A stretch of 64,000 nt of DNA. It comes from Gracilariopsis chorda. Its lineage: Eukaryota; Rhodophyta; Florideophyceae; Gracilariales; Gracilariaceae. How positions within the stretch are numbered: position 1 is the stretch's first letter; the number at the start of each line of letters is the position of its first letter. The notes under the pieces are model-generated. The model was not told the DNA's origin and ran no database searches. It worked only from the letters and a program-made list of their open reading frames with translations. The position numbers and the translations under genes are program-made. Of the stretch, positions 10,680-21,348 are shown one piece after another. The stretch spans positions 620,001-684,000 of the forward strand of contig NBIV01000003.1 in NCBI GenBank assembly GCA_003194525.1. Reading direction: 5' to 3'.

Positions 10680-11345
10680 GTGATGGATCGCGCAACATTC
10701 GTCGTGCCGTTGCGCGTATCGCTTTTTCCTTTGGGACCCCCGCGTAGCAAAGTGAGAGTTTCGAAGAGCATCCCACATCGCGAAATGGTGAGTGCGAACC
10801 GCGTAATTGTGGTTCCGAATCACCTTGGCGCCGACGTTGCGGAACAGCACGAGCTGTACAAGCACGTTAAGCGCTCTCTTTCAACTTCCGTAAACGTACA
10901 GGTGCTATGTACAGTACCAAATCCGTACGACAGTAACACGAAGCGATGGGAACGCGTGTGGCTATCCGTCCTTCGAGACGCAATTGCCAAGGACTCCAAC
11001 ATATCTTTACTCGGTCACGGCTCCGGTGCGGATGCGTGTTTACGGCTGTTGGAGGAGGAGTATATTGGCGGCGGGTTTGCGTGCTTTCTACCTACGAGTG
11101 ACGAGTATTACGCTGGTGAACGGCATGGGAGAGCGTACCACTGGGAATCAATTCGGGGTCATGTTGGAAACGGTCGTATCGGTTTGGTTACAAGCAGCTG
11201 GTGCGCCTCCCGGGCAGAAAATGAGGTGCTTGCCGAACGTTTAAGTGCGAGTATGGTGGTAGAGCTTAATACAAGGTGCGCAAAGGAAGTGCACGCACTG
11301 TTACTAAGTGCGATATGGCATGTTTGCGGGGTGCGGCCGTCTTAA
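10680..11345 (+). CDS. RBBP9/YdeN-fold serine-hydrolase-like protein lacking the catalytic triad
   Basis: Belongs by fold to the RBBP9/YdeN alpha/beta-hydrolase family. Family landmarks in order are RVIVVPNHLGADV (first strand and turn), KHVKRSL, WERVWLSVL, the nucleophile elbow SLLGHGSGADACLRLLEEE, and AYHWESIRGH (cf. WQWEKIKAN in RBBP9). All three catalytic positions look lost. The elbow reads G-H-G-S-G, so the nucleophile Ser of GxSxG is Gly (codon GGC). The strand that should carry the Asp reads GLVTSSWCAS. The terminal GHF His motif is replaced by NTRCAKEVH. This suggests a pseudoenzyme, or an unusual active site using the neighbouring Ser. The Met at 10785 would begin directly at the domain. 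The 35 residues before it are Arg/Ser/hydrophobic with few acids and could be an organelle presequence. Confidence 0.65.
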   Translation: MMDRATFVVPLRVSLFPLGPPRSKVRVSKSIPHREMVSANRVIVVPNHLGADVAEQHELYKHVKRSLSTSVNVQVLCTVPNPYDSNTKRWERVWLSVLRDAIAKDSNISLLGHGSGADACLRLLEEEYIGGGFACFLPTSDEYYAGERHGRAYHWESIRGHVGNGRIGLVTSSWCASRAENEVLAERLSASMVVELNTRCAKEVHALLLSAIWHVCGVRPS

Positions 11346-12244
11346 CGCGAGGTAACGGCAGCCAACTCGGGAAACAGTACATTTACCGTGACGATATGAG
11401 AGCTGTGGTGTGTATGAATGTCGCCTAGGGAGGGGTACACAGCGGCGGCGCCTTGAAACGATTGAGAAGCTGTGTACGGGGTGTGGGTAATTACGACGCG
11501 CATACCGGCATGCAGGGCGGCTGTGAGGCCGATGTGACTGTCTTCAATTACGACGCAGTCGGTGGGCTGAACAGCTAGCTTATCGCGTGCAACGTTGTAT
11601 ATCATGGGGTGAGGTTTCTTTTTGCTGACGACGTCGCCCGCCAGAATGAGATCAAAGTTGGCGAGGCGTTTCTCACCCAGCAGAGTATGCAGCACAAGCT
11701 GTACGGCTTGCGCATTTGCGGCGGAGCAGATGGCCAGTTTAAGTCCTCGTTGATGCGCTTCATCCATAAGCCTGAGCACGCCGGGGCGAACGGAAGCGTG
11801 GCCGTCGGTGATGAGCTTCTTGTACAGCAGGGTCTTCTCGTTGTGCAGGTGGTTGATGAAGGCGTGACGTTGTTGCTGTACAGCCGGGTGGTTGGGCGGT
11901 TTGGCATCGGGCCATCCGTACGTATCAAAGTACCAGCGCATCTTCTCCTTGCCGCCGCCAATGGTGTTTTGCAGCATTTCGTAAAATTGGGTGGACCATT
12001 GGAAGGAGAGGTTTTGCTGCTGCCAGCATTGATTGTAACTAATTCGATGCAGTTCTTCGCTCTCTACGATGACGCCGTCGCAATCGAAGATGAGCGCCTT
12101 GTGAGAGGCGGGTGCAAGCGCGCAAGACACGCGGTTGGACGGGGTGGGGGGGGAGGAGGAATGGCGCGGTGAGCGGGCTGTGCGCGACGAGGAAGTTGGG
12201 CTGAAGCTGAGCGTGGGAACAAAAACGGGACTGAGGAAGGCCAT
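11342..12244 (-). CDS. CBBY: Plastid CbbY-type HAD phosphatase (xylulose-1,5-bisphosphate phosphatase)
   Basis: HAD-superfamily phosphatase of the CbbY group. Plant and proteobacterial members hydrolyse xylulose-1,5-bisphosphate, a misfire product that inhibits Rubisco, and so support the Calvin cycle in the plastid stroma. The catalytic loop LIFDCDGVIVESEELHRISYN carries the nucleophile and acid-base Asp pair. The family stretch IGGGKEKMRWYF follows, with RPGVLRLMDEA, the motif II ICSAANAQAV, the motif III Lys region AGDVVSKKKPHPMIYN, and the motif IV VVIEDSHIGLTAA with acidic residues. The order and spacing agree closely with plant CBBY. The start at 12244 (MAFLSPVFVP...) gives a Ser/Thr/Arg-rich plastid transit peptide with an early Phe. 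The frame stays open to an upstream ATG at 12451, adding 69 low-complexity residues. Its TAA overlaps the TAA of the convergent RBBP9-like gene. Confidence 0.88.
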   Translation of the reverse strand: MAFLSPVFVPTLSFSPTSSSRTARSPRHSSSPPTPSNRVSCALAPASHKALIFDCDGVIVESEELHRISYNQCWQQQNLSFQWSTQFYEMLQNTIGGGKEKMRWYFDTYGWPDAKPPNHPAVQQQRHAFINHLHNEKTLLYKKLITDGHASVRPGVLRLMDEAHQRGLKLAICSAANAQAVQLVLHTLLGEKRLANFDLILAGDVVSKKKPHPMIYNVARDKLAVQPTDCVVIEDSHIGLTAALHAGMRVVITHTPYTASQSFQGAAAVYPSLGDIHTHHSSHIVTVNVLFPELAAVTSR

Positions 12245-13047
12245 GGGTGGGTTTGGTTTTGGAGATGGGCGCCAGGGAAGTGTAGAACGCACGGGCGGCG
12301 AAGAAGGGGAGTTGGCAGCTGAAGTGGGAGCGGGAGGTGGGTGAACGGCAGGTAGAAGTACTGTACACTGTGTAGTAGTGGGGTGGTGGTGAAGGCGGGC
12401 ACGGCGCAACTTGGCGGACGCGGATTGGACAGGAGGGGGGTTTGAATTCATGATGAATTAGAAGCATTTAGTAGTTTTTGCGGGGGGGGGGGGGGCAGCG
12501 GCGTGACGTGACGCGAAGCGCTCGCAGCGCGTGGTCATGCTGACGCGCGTGGCGCGGCTGTGGCGGCGTGGCGCCAACAGCGCGCCGTGCCACCTGAGCC
12601 GTTCATGCGGCGCGGCGCGGCGCGGCGCGGCGCGCGCGCAGCAAGCGCAGCGGCGTGACGCTGAAACAATCCGCGTTTCATTACGTCAGTGCCAACTGCT
12701 CGCGCGCGCCGCGTCGCCACCAAATAAATAAAAAACCGCATTCGATGGAGAAACACTTGGGCAAACGCGCCTTCAAATCTGCGCACACTTGCCCGCCGCT
12801 GTTTATTGCTCTATGACACACTCACATGTGACCAGCGCCGCGCTATCGTTATCCGTTCACCCCCCTCACCGTTCACACCTCTCTGTCTGTCACCACTCTC
12901 CGTATTTACCCTCGCTACCACCCCTCCCTCCCTGCCCGCTTCGCTTTTCTAGTCGTTCCGCTCTTCCGTTTCAGCACAGTTGCGCTTCTTTCCCTTTCTA
13001 CCCACCCCCCACCCACTGTCTAGTTTAATCTACCCGCCGCCGTCGTC
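12245..13047. promoter_or_regulatory. GC-rich divergent promoter region
   Basis: Shared upstream region of the CbbY gene (minus) and the zinc-finger gene (plus). It contains a 14-base G run at 12482-12495, a (GCGGC)n pentamer run near 12607-12631, and C/T-rich tracts from about 12860 to 13045. These are seen directly. Any promoter role is inferred from the divergent layout. Confidence 0.5.
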
Positions 13048-13902
13048 ATGCACTTTGTGGAAACTCACGCCGTGCACGCCATGCTGTCTCTGTCCACACC
13101 GCTGCCGTCGCTCTCCCTGCCGCCTCCATCTCTGCCCCCCCCACCGCCGCTCTCCGTCCCACCCTACCCCCCGTCACTCCCCACTCGCGACGCCTCGGAA
13201 AGCACCATTCTCACCTCCACCACCGCCCAACACTCCCCCCTGCCCACTGTCGAAGAGCCGCTCGTCAAGCCGCCCCCCAAAATGTCGCTGCACACCCTCC
13301 TCCGCCCGGACAGCCCCCCGCTCCCCCCAATCACCCACCTCGCCTCCACGCTGGCGTCTACGCACCCCCCCGCGCGCGCTGTGCAGCCGCCGCCATTGCG
13401 TCCCAAAACGCCCATTTTGAAGCGACCGTACAAGAAGTACTACTCCAACCCCACGCCGTCGTCGCACTGTCACGTGTGCGCTCGCACCTCCAAGGCGGTG
13501 CAATTCGCCATCTGCGCACGCATTCATCAGGGCTTGTGTCGCAAGGTCACCTGTTACAAGTGCTTCATCAAGTTTGGATGGGATTGGCACACCGCTATTA
13601 ATGACCCGCACTGGGTTTGCGTGCACTGTCGAGGCGAATGTCCAGAAGGTCGTTCACAATGTTTTATCTACGCCCGAGTGAACAGTCGCAGGGGATCGAA
13701 ACGGAAGAGAAACGTGCAACAACAACAACAACAACAACGACAACAAGTGCACCAACCGTACGAACAAGCTGATGCTTTGCACCGGCCCACACATGGTGTG
13801 CAACACAATGCAGCCGCCAGTGGCGCTGGCGGTGCGACTACTGTCGATGGCAGAGTAGTGTCTGCATCGCAACCGTATGTTAGTGGTGTGCTGTGGGTAT
13901 GA
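13048..13902 (+). CDS. CDCA7-type 4CXXC_R1 zinc-finger protein
   Basis: Cysteine-rich DNA/chromatin-associated protein with a zf-4CXXC_R1 domain, the domain shared by CDCA7 proteins. Residues 1-135 are Pro/Ser-rich and disordered. The domain runs from about 138 to 206: CHVC (141/144), C156, C164, C169 and C172 (CRKVTCYKC), then WVCVHCRGEC (191, 194, 198) and C205. The WxC..CRG.C ending is diagnostic of the family. It is followed by a basic NLS-like RRGSKRKRN and a CAA-encoded polyglutamine run near residues 223-233. CDCA7 with HELLS remodels nucleosomes and supports maintenance DNA methylation in other eukaryotes. Whether this protein does the same is inference. ATG at 13048 is the first in frame. 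There is a second at 13081. Confidence 0.78.
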   Translation: MHFVETHAVHAMLSLSTPLPSLSLPPPSLPPPPPLSVPPYPPSLPTRDASESTILTSTTAQHSPLPTVEEPLVKPPPKMSLHTLLRPDSPPLPPITHLASTLASTHPPARAVQPPPLRPKTPILKRPYKKYYSNPTPSSHCHVCARTSKAVQFAICARIHQGLCRKVTCYKCFIKFGWDWHTAINDPHWVCVHCRGECPEGRSQCFIYARVNSRRGSKRKRNVQQQQQQQRQQVHQPYEQADALHRPTHGVQHNAAASGAGGATTVDGRVVSASQPYVSGVLWV

Positions 13903-16067
13903 TGATGCGCCAGTACGGTGCCGACTCGAAGCACGCCATATTGTGCATCACCGCTCTACAACTGAACGAGCTGAACAAGAACTACTTTTCAAACTACTTT
14001 GGGAGTGAAACCCCCCCATAAAGCGCAAGTGAGCGCCGTTTTCGTTTTGCTTTTGTTTTTTTCTTTTTCTTTTTGATAGCCTTGCATATTGTGTATTCGT
14101 ACCCAAACTAACGCAAGCGTAATGTAACCAAGCAAGCAAAACACACGCGAGAGAAGCAATTCACATTCACTTGTCAACGCACGCACAACGCGTCCTGTCG
14201 ACTGAAGAAGCAACAAAACTGTGAGCGCAAGCGTAGCTTGCGTCTACGACGTCGGGGTGGGGGGGGGGCGGAAAGTGCGCGGACGTGAGCGCACAGCGCT
14301 TTGTTTGAGCGCGGGCACAAAAAAAAAAAAACAGAAAACAAATAAAAGGCACAGCGTTTACATCAACCGAAGGGCGCGCAGCTGTCAAAACGTGTAGCCG
14401 CCTGGCGGACGACTCCGCACGCTTCGGAGACGGGCGGCTGAATAGTCACACAAGTGAAAGCACACACAAGGCTGGCTGTGAATCAAACACGGGCGCAGTA
14501 TGGTACCGAACTTTGGAGATTACAGAAGCGTCAAAAACGCAACCGAATAGAGAGAACATGTTTTTTCGTGAGCATGGAAAATTCAGTTGTTCCTTTCCAC
14601 AAGGCGCAGCCTCGTGGATGTGTATAGCAACGCTCAAACTGTGCGCATACAGCCAAGCGCGCTAACCAGCGAAACCAAAACGTTTCAAGTATTTCTTACT
14701 GTTGCGCGCCACTCGTCATCCCAGCGCGCGCTCAGCCTGAGAGCTAGGAGGTACCAAGGGTAAGGCTTACTGTATCCCAGCGGCGTATTTGTGACTAACT
14801 ATTCTGCCACATGAACGAGTCATTAGTCAATACTTTCCCAAAATTGGTAGTCAACAACCGTCAACAATAATCAGAAAATAGGATGATGCCGAGTTAGTCC
14901 ATAGTTAAAGTCACAAACACGCCCCTGGCTTATTTTGCTGCGGAGAAAAAAAAGGTTCACGCTCGCGTTGTCAGCGTGCTGCTGCAAGGCCGTTTGCATC
15001 GTGTCACACACAGATTCGCGATTCGCGTTCGGCGCTCCCGTGCGCAGCCCCTCTGTCAGCTTGACGGTGCGTGAAACGAGCAGTGAGGAAAGGCAGCACA
15101 GCGTCGGCGACAGTGCGTAGCGAACACATATCCACCCCTATCATACCGATTGGTGACCCGTATTGCGCTGTACAGTGCGCAAAGTCACAAGCTTTGCAAC
15201 AAGCTCGCAATCGAGCTGCTCTTTGCGCGACAGTGGTCTCGGCACCGTGCGCAAGGAACAAGTGAATCGATCCAGCAAGTGTCGCTGTATACACCGTTTG
15301 CAGCATGCGTAAGCCTGTATCTCGGGAGCGCTCCGTCGCTTTTTGCACGTTTGCTGGTGCCTGCCTGCTCCGAGCGTTGATGATTTACATGGCACAAGTT
15401 GAGCAGCGCCAAATTATGCCCCATGCGGGGGTGACGCTCATTTACAGCGGACAAACTGCCGTCAACATGCAAAGAATCTGATTGTTGCTCATTCGGCTCC
15501 ACTTGTAATTACTAATCGTGCGTTCGCGGCACGTATCCTAACCCTCTACAGCAGTCAACGAGGTACGGTCAGCATTCAAAAGTGACCAAAGTGGCGCGCT
15601 TGTAAACAAGGACGCGATTGGCGTTTCATCGCGGGTGCCAAAGGTAAAACGCGCAACCAATAGCCTTGGGTAGGGTTATAGCAAAAAAAGACTCCTCACA
15701 GTGAATCAAATACAACCCGCCCCTTTGTCATACCAGATTCAATTCAAAAGTACGAGCAAGAAAAGTAAAAGGGCCCACATGTCAAGTCAATCAACACTGT
15801 AATCTACGGGGGTGCACCACCGCTTGTTTCTCGCTTTGCTTCTAATAAAAAAATACAAAAAAACATGTGCGCGCTGCAACGCGAACCGAAGCCGCAAATG
15901 CACTGCCGTTTGTGCTCCGCGTGTCTCGTAACCGAATAATGCTACGCGTTCTGTCAGAGGCATCACTTTCGCGGCGCCCTGCCGAGAACAAACTCCATCT
16001 ACGCTTTTGATTTTCCCTTGGTATCTACACTATGATATGGATTAAGTTAGCGCGCCCTCGCCACCTT

Positions 16068-16112
16068 AAACGCTGTATACTCTCCCACGGTTTCGACCGT
16101 ATAGCGCCGCTC
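16068..16112. repeat. Stem-loop with UUCG-type tetraloop
   Basis: ACGGT-TTCG-ACCGT forms a perfect five-base stem closed by a TTCG tetraloop, nested inside an outer pairing CGCTgTAT/ATAGCG. Just downstream, CTACAT-TTT-ATGTAG forms another hairpin. UUCG loops are typical of stable structured RNA, so a non-coding RNA is possible. Transcription is not shown. Confidence 0.45.
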
Positions 16113-16335
16113 AACCCCATGTGTCCTGTATGTTGGCTACATTTTATGTAGGTCTACCGCCTTCCACATCTCCGCCGCGCACCCTTTTCTATCCGTTTAA
16201 AACAGCTCCACGTTCCTGCTCTACGACGCGCGCGCGCTGCCCAAATTACGAAACCGCTTCATTCGCACAATCCCTTTTAAAACCACTACTTCACACTAAT
16301 TTACGGTCTTGGGTGCCAACGGCTACAATCTTCAA

Positions 16336-16383
16336 ACGGGGGCGAGCGGTTGACTAGCCTGGGGCTAAGCCGCTCGCCCCCGT
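16336..16383. repeat. Strong GC-rich hairpin, 14-bp perfect stem
   Basis: ACGGGGGCGAGCGG at 16336-16349 pairs perfectly with CCGCTCGCCCCCGT at 16370-16383. Inside the loop TAGCC (16355-16359) pairs with GGCTA (16363-16367). The right arm is followed by an AT-rich stretch (ATAATTATTCC). No gene ends here, so a terminator role has no context. Confidence 0.7.
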
Positions 16384-19300
16384 ATAATTATTCCAACACC
16401 CAAATAAGCGCACATTCTCACAAACGCAGGGGCTGACCCTGTACATATGACAAATGGAATAAAGCAGTGCCTCCCCCTTCGCTACCTTTAACCTTTCATA
16501 CACAGAACAAGAAGAATTCTGAAAATAAAGCACGAAGCGCAAAAGTTAAATCACCCCACCTCAACAAGCTGTTGCGATTAAAAAAGATCGGGCTGCGCCA
16601 AAAGTTACCATGTACCGTTGTACCTTTGTACCAAAGATAAGTTACCAGCCTTCACCATACGAAGCGCCGTAATTCACGTCTATATCTGCAACGGCTCGTC
16701 CGCTGCCCGTCATCAGATCAAAATTCTCCGTTCACATCCCACCGCCACACAACAAGTGCCTTGGGTACACATGCCTTCCAAAAACCTAAGCTCGGCCGCA
16801 CTACCCACCCACGCAACTTTATTAATGTCAACACACGCAAGGCGCACCAGTTCTGTCTATTGGTTGTGCGGACATTTTGCGCAGCGCACAGGATCCGTTC
16901 AAAGGGGAGAAAACGCAGTGAGAAGTCTTTCCTCTTCGTCACTGTCCCCCGCACTTGGCAGGCAGTGCCAAGCGCGACTCAGGAGTTTATTTTAGCTCAT
17001 CCTCGGAGCAGCGCGAGCTGCACGATGTCATGTCAGCGTAAGTAATAGAGCTTACGTCAGTAGTGCAACACTGTCTGCACACTGGTATGCCATCTTCCGT
17101 CGAGAAAAAGAAAAGGAATATCAGCATCAGTCAGTCATATTTTTGCACCACAATGATTTCGTGCGCATCAAATCGCTTACAAGCGCGCAGCGGCGACAAG
17201 ACCCTGTAGCCACCATACCCTTTTGCATTTTGAAGAGTGTCAGCTTTGCTTCATCGTTTGGCACGTTGCTTCACTTCGCTTCACAAAACCATTTCAACGC
17301 AAACAAAAAAGCCCAAACATCTGAGCCCATTTTGAACGCCGCAGCGAAGGGACAATGACGAATACTCTCATCCTCAAATCGTTTGTCCAACGTTTGACTT
17401 TACTTCCACCTCTCATCATCGTCATTCATTCATCTAAGATCCGCAACCCATTAGCCATGAAAATAAAACAAAAATCACAACGCCTTCTCGGGCCTACCGA
17501 TTAAAGAAGTACATAGCTTGGCTGTCGACGTTCCACTTGGACATCAATCATCATGCGCGTAGAACTGCCTCGTATTGGATTTCAACTTGCCGTCTTCTCG
17601 TCAAACTGTTTGTCACGCACAGAACAACGCTCAAGTCGCTTACGCCTTATTCACATCCGAACCACGTCCGTTCCAATCCATCAGAATGTCAACTCATCCT
17701 GACGGACAGGGGGCATGAACTGCATCGTGACACGATGCACCCACAAGTCTAGAAGATACACACAAATTTCATTGCTATTTCCAACGCCGCCTCAAAACGC
17801 GACATGATTGCGAGCAGCTTGGAAGGGGCGGTCTCCCCTTTCACTTTCTATTTCTATTTCCGCCTGTGAAATGTCGTCATCAACCCGCCAATCACGAATG
17901 TAGTAGGAAACGTGTGCTGCCAAAAAGAAGGACGCTTTGCACTCCATGTAGATAGGAGCTCTTCCATGTGGCATCATTCTTTCGTGACGGTCGCTTTAAT
18001 CGCACCAGTCACTCGTGCCAAACCTGATTTCAAGCAATATGAACTGCAGATGGCTGCAAAGAGAAACATATCATCTGGTGCGTCACAGCAACGCTGTGAA
18101 AGCGCTTCCCAACAACCTCCTGCAGCACGCACGAAACGAATTACATGTCATCTGAGTGGCTATTTTAAAGAAAGAGAATCCACCAATGGTACACACCCCA
18201 AGGTTGGCCGCGTAAGGCGCACATGCGAGCCGTTCATATGAAGGGTACGGTGCATGTTGAAGAAAGCAATTTTCTTTTCTGCGTACGATTTAATTTATAT
18301 CGAAGATCGGTACCCTTGTAAGTCTGACCCTTGAAAATGGTTTATCTGGTGGTGCCACCCCCAAAGGCACACGCTGGAGAATTTTTTTTTTTTTACCGGT
18401 ACCTTCCTCCCGTATCTGCGAGCACGTTTGCCGCAGAGTAGGAATGTCTTTTTGTTCAAACTTTTTTTTTTGGGTGACATCATGTCATAGTCGCATTGAC
18501 TGCGCACGCTGTTCCAGACGCAACATTAAAAAAACGGAATATAAGAGGGGTCGGTCACGCTACCTCATCTATTTCTTTTCGAAGAGCAACATTTTTTAAT
18601 CAACTGCGGCCCCACAAGCTGCGCCCATGTACTCCTTTCAAGCAGTCGAACGTTTGTGGCTGCGCGCATTGAATTCACAACTTGTTCCAGTTGCACCATA
18701 TCTATCGATTCTTCCCACTTTGCACTAGGGCAACAAACAACGCAGATTGGGCGCCATCATGGTGTGACAGGTAATGGCGAAGATAAGTTCTCTCCTTACA
18801 CGCCAAACGTATCGCTCGCAGTGCTCCCAGCGATTCAAAAGATCGTGGTCGGGTAAAGGATGACGGCTCGTACAGTACCACTATCTTCAACAATGTAGGA
18901 ACGTTTCATGGTTCACGCGCAAGCGTTATCTACGCACGTATGAGACTTGCGAGTGTGAAGTGTATTCGCTGCAGCCAACCTGTTCTTTTTGGGTATGAAA
19001 GCGTTTATGTGTCTATGTGTTGCTTGGGGGAAGGAAACGGTGGAAAAACCAAACGTTCCGTAGGCTGCACCAGGGGAAGGCTGTTCGTATGCCAACGATA
19101 AGCTACAGTATTTGGAGTGGTTCGGGGCGCCTGAACCAATAGCAAACGCACGTTGGTGGTCAATAGGCACTCGTGACCCGCACTTCCGTAAATTATCTGT
19201 ACAGAGCGCTGGCTTTTGCTGCGCCTTTCCTGTTCGACGCAGAGTGACTGTCACGACAACAAGTATTTGAATGCTCCGGGTGAAACAAAAGGTTATTAAT

Positions 19301-20500
19301 GCGCGTCTCCGTCGACCCGATTCGGTTCCGGTTGAGCAATCTGCCGGGACGAAAACTCAGAGAAAAAAGGCAACCAAGCGACCGAACCAAGTGGCCCAGT
19401 TGAATTATCTCACTTCGATGCAGAAGTGTGGCTCGTAATAAAGTGATTATTAAGTACAGTACGCAAGCGACCCAAAGCTTTGAATCCAATCTGGCGGAGA
19501 ATAACCTTACGTCATTCAGCAAAAAGCACACGATGTTTAGTCGATCTGACCGTTCTTTATCGAAAGGAGAATCGTATATGGACTACAGTACAGAACTGCC
19601 ATGCGACGCGCTCACCAATTTCTGGTGCTTCCCACTACTGCTGTCATACCCTTGTACTGTACTTTTCCTTGTGCAATGGTAAGGTGACATAAGATACCAC
19701 TGTTGCACAATGTTCGAAGTGGACAGACGAGAGAATACGCATATTGGGAAAAAGCTCCTGCTGTCGTGCGACACTATATCCATTCCGTACGTTTCAACTC
19801 CTACACCACCAGCCCTAGTGTCTATCGGACCGCTGACCTCATATGAGGTCAAAACAATCAACTTTACGTTTAATTTTAGTTATTTTGATCGGAATTTTTT
19901 GCCTTTTGTAGTCCGTATAAGTTATGCAACATGTTTTTGTATAGCAAAAATTCTAAGCTTCTGTTGTTTATGCTAGGTGAGAAGCAGAAACATAAGACAA
20001 CCAGATGGTTTGATAGAGATGTGCTTGTAAAATATGACTAATTTACTACAGAGCTTCAGAAAATCGGCTTTTTTGATATCAAAAACGTACTTTTGATTCA
20101 AAAACACCGTTCCTGACGCGTGTATGAAAGGTTCAAAACCTTCAATAAATAATCATTTGGGAACATTACATCCGGGCGGATAGACACTAGCTAGCTAGTG
20201 GTTGACAAATATTGGTGGACAGCTCCCAGGGCGAGCAATTCTGTGCCCACCAACCACCCCCAACTTTCTCCAGTCCATGCGCACCGTAGTGAGACACAGC
20301 ATCAACTTTTTGCGTTTCATAGTCACAAGCCACGGTGTTCCCCGTAGACCCATCTGGGTAAGTGTCGTAGTAGTATTGTAGTCAAGAATGTCATCATATG
20401 CCAAGTGCCACATCTACCCGTCTCACACGTCTGTGGCACACAAACGTGCAGCTTTGCTCCAACAGCGGCGGCGACCGCTGCAAAGTTTGCCGTGCGAACG

Positions 20501-20509
20501 GGTGCAGAC
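20501..20509 (+). repeat. Left 9-bp target-site duplication of the MULE
   Basis: GGTGCAGAC lies directly outside the left inverted repeat and is repeated exactly at 40672-40680 outside the right one. Nine base pairs is the classic Mutator-superfamily duplication length. Confidence 0.88.
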
Positions 20510-20897
20510 GGCCGGGACTGAATATAGGTCGTGTAAAATGTGTAAAATCTGTGCCAATCACAGTACAGAGTTCACACAGGCACAGCGAGCGAAGTGGCAG
20601 AGAGGACCGCCTCTAGACCCTCTCAAAGCAGCTTGTTATGCCATCCAATCAGGGCAGAGAGTTCACCCCACCACGGTGCGTATGTAAAGGCGTATCCAAT
20701 CACTGCATGAAAAGTCAGCCCAGTGCAGTCAACGCGCCGCCCTTGATGCTGATGGACATTCCCACAACCGCACTCGGCACGCAGAGCTCGAGTCTCATCT
20801 TCCCGATCTGTGGGCATCACCTTCTCCGCTCGTCTTGGCATTCTGCGTGCACCACCTCTTCCGCTTGCAGTACTTCTCCTCACTAGTTCAATAACCC
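20510..20897 (+). repeat. Left terminal inverted repeat of the MULE
   Basis: Matches the reverse complement of 40001-40671. The outer ~250 bp are nearly identical (about seven differences noticed). The inner part contains one copy of the 95-bp unit that is repeated in the right TIR. Confidence 0.85.
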
Positions 20898-21348
20898 GAT
20901 ATGCGTGCATCACCTTCTCCGCTCGTCTTGGCGCACAAGCTCTTTCGCTCGCACTACATCCGTGATAAAACTCAATAATTTAATTCGGAACGGGGTTCTC
21001 ATCTTGCTGGTATGCGTGCACCACTTTCCCCGCTAGCAATAATTCCGCATAGTTAAACTCATTACTTCGGTTTAAGCAAGACTAAGATGACGCATAAAGA
21101 GTGAAGAGTGTCTGAAAAAGACTCGACGAAGAAAGTTCTGCAAGAATTACTGGCTAACAGCACTACAAAACGTTGTGGGAGATGAATAGATTTTGAGCTA
21201 TGCCAAACCAATCGTTTTTCTCTCGGACAAGATGGGTGGAGTTAGTGGTATGTCAGTGCAAACACAGGCTCAAATACAGTAATGTACTAAAATACCTACG
21301 AGGCCTCTGGGCTGCAATCCAACAATACTTGTGGCAGGAGTTTCATGA

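Larger units (their letters stand above)
13903..20500. other. Long gene-poor region with structured inverted repeats
   Basis: About 6.6 kb in which no frame shows a recognisable domain or sustained coding composition. It holds polypyrimidine and poly-A tracts (near 14050, 14320, 18380), a G10 run at 14259-14268, and the stem-loops at 16068-16112 and 16336-16383. A spliced or non-coding gene cannot be excluded. No tRNA was found by eye. Confidence 0.5.

Noticed and set aside
11609-12172. 187-residue plus-strand frame
   Set aside because: Exact antisense shadow of the CbbY phosphatase gene.
20388-20687. Plus-strand frame crossing the left MULE boundary
   Set aside because: Runs from flank into TIR. 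The similar frame in the right TIR is due to the inverted repeat, not to a gene.
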